DNA of 8,959 nucleotides from Gammaproteobacteria bacterium. Lineage in GTDB: Bacteria; Pseudomonadota; Gammaproteobacteria; Competibacterales; Competibacteraceae. The position numbers were made by a program, and so were the translations under genes. The notes under the pieces were generated by a model, which searched no databases, was not told where the DNA came from, and worked only from the letters and a program-made list of their open reading frames with translations. Each line of letters begins with the position of its first letter. The stretch's first letter is position 1. The stretch covers positions 1 through 8,959 of the forward strand of contig PWUP01000057.1 of NCBI GenBank assembly GCA_003562535.1, in the 5' to 3' direction. Positions 7,080 through 8,959 of the stretch are shown here, in pieces.

Positions 7080-7111
7080 ATCACAACGATGAGACCGATG
7101 TAATTACGCTT

Positions 7112-7525
7112 ATGCTCTCTAGCCGTCCTTATTTGCTGCGTGCCTTATATGAGTGGATCAGTGACAGTGCTATGACGCCTCATCTGCTAGTCAACGCCCA
7201 GTACCCTGGGGTTGAAGTGCCTAGCGAATATGTGCAAGACGGGCGCATTGTACTCAACGTCAGCCATTCAGCCGTGCAACATTTGCTCATGGATAATGAG
7301 TGGGTGAGTTTTAGTGCGCGTTTTGGTGGGGTCAGCCGCGCCATTCGCATACCGATGTCTGCCGTCATGGCGATTTATGCGCGTGAAAACGGCCAAGGCA
7401 TGGCGTTTGGTAGCCAACCGGGTGATAGTGATGGTGATGCGCCGGTAAGTCCGCCGTCTTCGCCTGAAGAACAGCCCAAAGGTGAGGCTAAAAAATCGCG
7501 CCCCACCCTGAAGGTGGTCAAATAG
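7112..7525 (+). CDS. sspB: SspB, ClpXP protease specificity-enhancing factor
   Basis: SspB is a cytoplasmic adaptor that binds ssrA-tagged (trans-translated) proteins and delivers them to the ClpXP protease. The 137-residue product has the substrate-binding domain at about 5-97, with RPYLLRALYEW, TPHLLVNAQYPGVEVP, RIVLNVSHSAV and FSARFGGVSRAI followed by AVMAIYAREN. A flexible acidic and proline-rich linker (about 98-128) leads to the C-terminal ClpX-binding tail RPTLKVVK, which is intact. The start at 7112 gives the expected N-terminus, though no strong ribosome site is visible; a lone GAG lies 18 bases upstream. The partner gene sspA, normally just upstream, is absent. The gene ends 3 bp from the convergent dolP-like gene. 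Confidence 0.95.
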   Translation: MLSSRPYLLRALYEWISDSAMTPHLLVNAQYPGVEVPSEYVQDGRIVLNVSHSAVQHLLMDNEWVSFSARFGGVSRAIRIPMSAVMAIYARENGQGMAFGSQPGDSDGDAPVSPPSSPEEQPKGEAKKSRPTLKVVK

Positions 7526-7572
7526 CGTTTATGTGCTCGTCGCTGCGATGTAACGAAACAAAGTGACCACCT
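7512..7572. repeat. Inverted repeat bridging the convergent 3' ends of sspB and dolP
   Basis: AGGTGGTCA at 7512-7520 and TGACCACCT at 7564-7572 are perfectly complementary over 9 bp with a 43-base loop. One arm codes the end of SspB and the other codes near the end of the DolP-like protein. It could act as a weak two-way terminator, but no T-runs follow, and both arms encode Val-Val, so chance is possible. Confidence 0.3.
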
Positions 7573-8128
7573 GATTAACGCCATTCACCCGACGGACGCT
7601 GTCTGTCGCCGCTTGCCCTTCCTCTTGCGTAACCAAACCCAGCAAATACACGGTTCCCCGTTCGGTGACCACCTTCACTCGGGTGGGATCAAAACCGGGG
7701 ATTTTAACTTGTAATAAAGCGCTTTTAGCGCGGGTTGTGATCCAGGCGTCATTGCTGCGGCTACCTAGGCTGCTTGGGGCTTGTACCGCTAATTCATTGT
7801 GTACATCAATCACATTGTCCATATTTTTAGCCACGTTCGTCGCCCACTCAGCGATGGCCTGTGAAGGGACTTCGCCAGACAGCAACACCACACGATCATA
7901 ACTGGTTACGTTAATCCGAGTATCGGCTATACGTTCAGAGTCATCACGCAAGGCTTGGTAGGTTTTGAGTTCAATCGCTTGATCTTCGAGTATAGTGCCT
8001 GCGGTGCGCCGATCATGCGCCACAGAAGCCGCTGTTGCGGCTCCACCCACGATGAATACCCCACAGCCACTGGTGACAACACTGAGGCTGATAACCAGTA
8101 CGGCAATTAATCTACCGGTCATTGACAC
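7529..8128 (-). CDS. dolP: Outer-membrane lipoprotein with two BON domains (DolP/YraP-like)
   Basis: DolP (YraP) is an outer-membrane lipoprotein that binds anionic phospholipid and supports envelope integrity and BAM function. The 199-residue product has a lipoprotein signal with the acylated Cys22 in VVTSGC; Thr at -3 is less usual than Leu. After a small-residue stretch (VGGAATAASVAHDRR) come BON domain 1 at about 51-115 (RINVTSYDRVVLLSGEV) and BON domain 2 at about 128-194 (DAWITTRAKSALL, then VKVVTERGTVYLLGLVT). The start is taken as the GTG at 8128 because GGAGA (plus-strand 8135-8139) is 6 bases away; an ATG two codons in (8122) is 12 bases away and also possible. Neighbourhood with sspB is conserved in pseudomonads, where yraN and gmhA/diaA follow on the far side; here accessory DNA does. 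Confidence 0.9.
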   Translation of the reverse strand: MSMTGRLIAVLVISLSVVTSGCGVFIVGGAATAASVAHDRRTAGTILEDQAIELKTYQALRDDSERIADTRINVTSYDRVVLLSGEVPSQAIAEWATNVAKNMDNVIDVHNELAVQAPSSLGSRSNDAWITTRAKSALLQVKIPGFDPTRVKVVTERGTVYLLGLVTQEEGQAATDSVRRVNGVNQVVTLFRYIAATST

Positions 8129-8243
8129 GAAGTTTCTCCAAAATAAATAGTGTGAGCGGATACTGTAACCGATACTTTGTGCTTGCTAAAAGCTTACGGT
8201 GAGCTGTTAGCAACTGCGACAACAAAGTTGTCGGATGTATCTA
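8129..8243. other. Gap upstream of dolP with a 7-bp hairpin
   Basis: This stretch must hold the dolP promoter, but I see no convincing -35/-10 pair. CGACAAC (8217-8223) and GTTGTCG (8227-8233) form a perfect 7-bp stem with an AAA loop; no T-run follows on either strand. The stop codon of the extended hicB reading frame lies just to its right. Confidence 0.45.
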
Positions 8244-8738
8244 TCAAGGCGCGAAGTAACCCGCACGACGGGGTATGTACCCCGTCGCAACGTTTAATTG
8301 TGCACCCTGCGGAGATCGACAGGGACGCCCGTGCAGCAAAAATGCTACGGACGGGGCAATATGCCCCGTCCGGCAGCGGAGCAAAAAACAGTATACACCG
8401 CCGCCAGCATTTGCAATCTCTTTTCTTAATGCTTCCTGTGCCAGTTTATTGACACTTATGCCTTTTGCTTGCGCGGCAATCGCTAGCTGTTCGTGCAAGT
8501 CAGGTGAGATTCTGAGGTTGAACTTTCCAGAGTAGTGGCGGTGCGGCTCAATGCCTTTTTCCTTGCATACCTCAAGGAAGGCATGCAAAGACTTTTTGAA
8601 TTCCGTCCGTAACTCTTTGGGATTGTGGCCGTAGAAATCAGCGCCGCCATTCAGCCCAAGAATTTCACCTCGGAATGTATCCAGTTCAGCATCGTACTCA
8701 ATTTTGGCGTGATAGCCTTCTAGCGTCATCGTGTTCAT
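8244..8738 (-). CDS. hicB: HicB-family antitoxin with an abnormal C-terminal extension
   Basis: HicB antitoxins neutralise the HicA mRNA-cleaving toxin and repress their own operon. Residues 1-66 form the HicB-like partial RNase H fold (YHAKIEYDAELDTFRGEI, then GHNPKELRTEFKKSLHAFL, CKEKGIEP). After the linker HYSGKFNLR comes a ribbon-helix-helix DNA-binding segment, about 71-106 (RISPDLHEQLAIAAQ, GISVNKLAQEALRKEI). Relatives of this COG4226 type end soon after, near 110-115 residues. Here the frame continues about 50 more residues of low-plausibility sequence through two perfect palindromes, so the native stop has probably been displaced. The ATG at 8738 is chosen because it overlaps the stop of the hicA remnant (ATGA) and has AGGG 7 bases upstream; the ATG at 8765 would intrude on hicA. 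The N-terminal and RHH parts look intact, so function may survive. Confidence 0.78.
   Translation of the reverse strand: MNTMTLEGYHAKIEYDAELDTFRGEILGLNGGADFYGHNPKELRTEFKKSLHAFLEVCKEKGIEPHRHYSGKFNLRISPDLHEQLAIAAQAKGISVNKLAQEALRKEIANAGGGVYCFLLRCRTGHIAPSVAFLLHGRPCRSPQGAQLNVATGYIPRRAGYFAP
8266..8287. repeat. Perfect palindrome 1 of a pair
   Basis: Arms CGACGGGGTA (8266-8275) and TACCCCGTCG (8278-8287) pair over 10 bp around a TG centre. The core GACGGGG/CCCCGTC is shared with the palindrome at 8348-8372, and the right flanks also resemble each other (CAACG and GCAGCG). This suggests a repeated family of palindromes (REP-like) or the subterminal hairpins of a small transposable element. Confidence 0.75.
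8348..8372. repeat. Perfect palindrome 2 of a pair
   Basis: Arms CGGACGGGGCA (8348-8358) and TGCCCCGTCCG (8362-8372) pair over 11 bp around ATA. The G-rich core matches palindrome 1, while the bases at the tip differ. In the minus-strand hicB frame it would encode residues around 123-131, beyond the normal end of the family. Confidence 0.75.
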
Positions 8739-8803
8739 GGCGATACCCTGTGCTGTTTTAACCATTTACGAATGCTGGCAACAGCTCCTAGCTCCTTATG
8801 GAG
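8735..8803 (-). pseudogene. hicA: Remnant of hicA toxin gene (last 22 codons)
   Basis: On the minus strand a frame reads LHKELGAVASIRKWLKQHRVSP and then stops with TGA overlapping the hicB ATG (ATGA), the standard hicA-hicB arrangement. The sequence resembles the C-terminus of HicA proteins that accompany COG4226 HicB, where HP(x)KE..KGAV.SVR.FL...GV.P is the usual pattern. An in-frame TAG lies directly upstream (plus-strand 8804-8806), and none of the three minus-strand frames in the next 76 bp continues a recognisable HicA, so the catalytic N-terminal part is gone. The short match makes this a judgement by pattern, strengthened by position. Confidence 0.6.
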
Positions 8804-8806
8804 CTA
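8789..8806. repeat. Small inverted repeat at the hicA break
   Basis: TAGCTCC (8789-8795) and GGAGCTA (8800-8806) form a 7-bp stem with a TTAT loop. AGCTCC is also repeated directly at 8783-8788 and 8790-8795. The dyad ends exactly where recognisable hicA sequence ends, so it may mark a rearrangement point. Confidence 0.5.
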
Positions 8807-8879
8807 ACTTAATGGCAGTGACGGTCAACGGTGCGTATCGTTCTCTATAGATCAGTTTGGCGCGAGGGGTATTTAACGC
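8804..8879. other. Unassigned 76 bp between hicA remnant and IS-like end
   Basis: No gene, promoter or terminator can be supported here. A minus-strand frame is open across it and ends with TAA at the hicA break, but its translation resembles nothing I know. It may be the flank of an older insertion. Confidence 0.4.
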
Positions 8880-8959
8880 TGTCAATGGCCATTTATTTTG
8901 ACCCAGTTTTGGCCAATAAAATTGACCCACCTGATGCGTTAGTTGGTTAACTTTGAGTC
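8880..8959 (+). mobile_element. Terminal region of an IS21-family-like insertion sequence (continues past window)
   Basis: Two 20-bp direct repeats of the form TGGCCA-N7-TGACCCA occur at 8886-8905 and 8910-8929, spaced 24 bp apart, and a degenerate third copy may begin at 8944. Tandem copies of such TGGCC...TTTTGACCC units next to a TGT tip are the hallmark of IS21-family ends, where they bind the IstA transposase. The proposed tip is TGT at 8880. The transposase genes would lie beyond the right edge, so the family call rests on the repeats only. Confidence 0.6.

Larger units (their letters stand above)
8266..8372. mobile_element. Possible small palindrome-bounded element (REP-doublet or PATE-like)
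   Basis: The two related palindromes bracket about 60 bp that itself contains a weaker stem, CCCTG (8305-8309) with CAGGG (8320-8324), and flanking TGCAC/GTGCA. Paired hairpins around a short non-coding core are typical of REP doublets mobilised by RAYT transposases and of non-autonomous derivatives of IS200/IS605 elements. It lies within the 3' part of hicB and would explain its extended frame. No transposase, target duplication or GTAG foot in the expected position is seen, so the class is uncertain and the outer limits are not fixed. Confidence 0.4.

Noticed and set aside
8177..8535. Two plus-strand open frames of 86-91 codons across the palindromes and hicB
   Set aside because: Their translations look like composition artefacts antisense to hicB, with no motif and no ribosome site.
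8739..8765. ATG at 8765 (minus strand) as hicB start
   Set aside because: It would extend hicB into the hicA remnant and lacks a ribosome site; the ATG at 8738 has AGGG and the usual ATGA overlap.
8794..8850. Plus-strand reading AVTVNGAYRSL, reminiscent of a Tc1/mariner-type transposase motif
   Set aside because: The match is about ten residues, ends in a stop, and its upstream part is simply the complement of the hicA remnant; chance is more likely.
1..8959. tRNA or rRNA genes, CRISPR arrays, riboswitches
   Set aside because: No cloverleaf, no spaced identical repeats and no recognisable aptamer core were seen; the only direct repeats are the IS-end units and small dyads listed above.

Overview
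The window reads as a chromosomal segment of a respiring Gammaproteobacterium. The grounds are the gene set and order (mlaC-ibaG-murA-hisG-hisC, then petA-petB-petC and sspB), the short HisZ-dependent form of HisG, the beta/gamma-type cytochrome b with PVWY at the Qo site, and a DolP-like lipoprotein convergent with sspB. I cannot name a genus. About the first 8.1 kb is ordinary core genome; the last roughly 0.8 kb is accessory DNA.

Layout. Positions 1-339 are the 3' end of a class I fumarase. Then follow, all on the plus strand and tightly packed: mlaC (outer-membrane lipid trafficking), ibaG (BolA family), murA (first committed step of peptidoglycan synthesis, with a TTG start), hisG and hisC (histidine synthesis). 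Several of these genes overlap, which suggests one operon with translational coupling. A 99-bp gap carries a good extended -10 promoter that overlaps the hisC stop codon and feeds petABC, the three core subunits of the cytochrome bc1 complex. After petC comes a gap with two stem-loops, then sspB, the ClpXP adaptor. On the minus strand, converging on sspB with a 3-bp gap, lies a dolP (yraP)-like BON-domain lipoprotein gene.

Against the neighbourhood I know from related bacteria, several single genes are absent where they are usually found: mlaD before mlaC (a fumarase sits there), mlaB between mlaC and ibaG, hisD between hisG and hisC, and sspA between petC and sspB. Each junction is clean, with overlaps or short gaps and no visible pseudogene.

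The right end is different. A pair of related perfect palindromes (8266-8287 and 8348-8372) lies inside the apparent 3' end of a hicB-type antitoxin gene on the minus strand, and its reading frame runs on through both. Just upstream of hicB, overlapping it by ATGA, is the last ~22 codons of what looks like its hicA toxin partner; the rest of hicA is missing. From about 8880 to the window edge there are direct repeats typical of an IS21-family insertion-sequence end. The most plausible story is a toxin-antitoxin module decayed by at least two mobile-element events, at the place where conserved gene order (yraN/gmhA next to dolP in relatives) breaks off.

I did not find a convincing new biological system. 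The best leads are the palindrome-pair element, the hicAB remnant around it, and the structured gap that replaces sspA.
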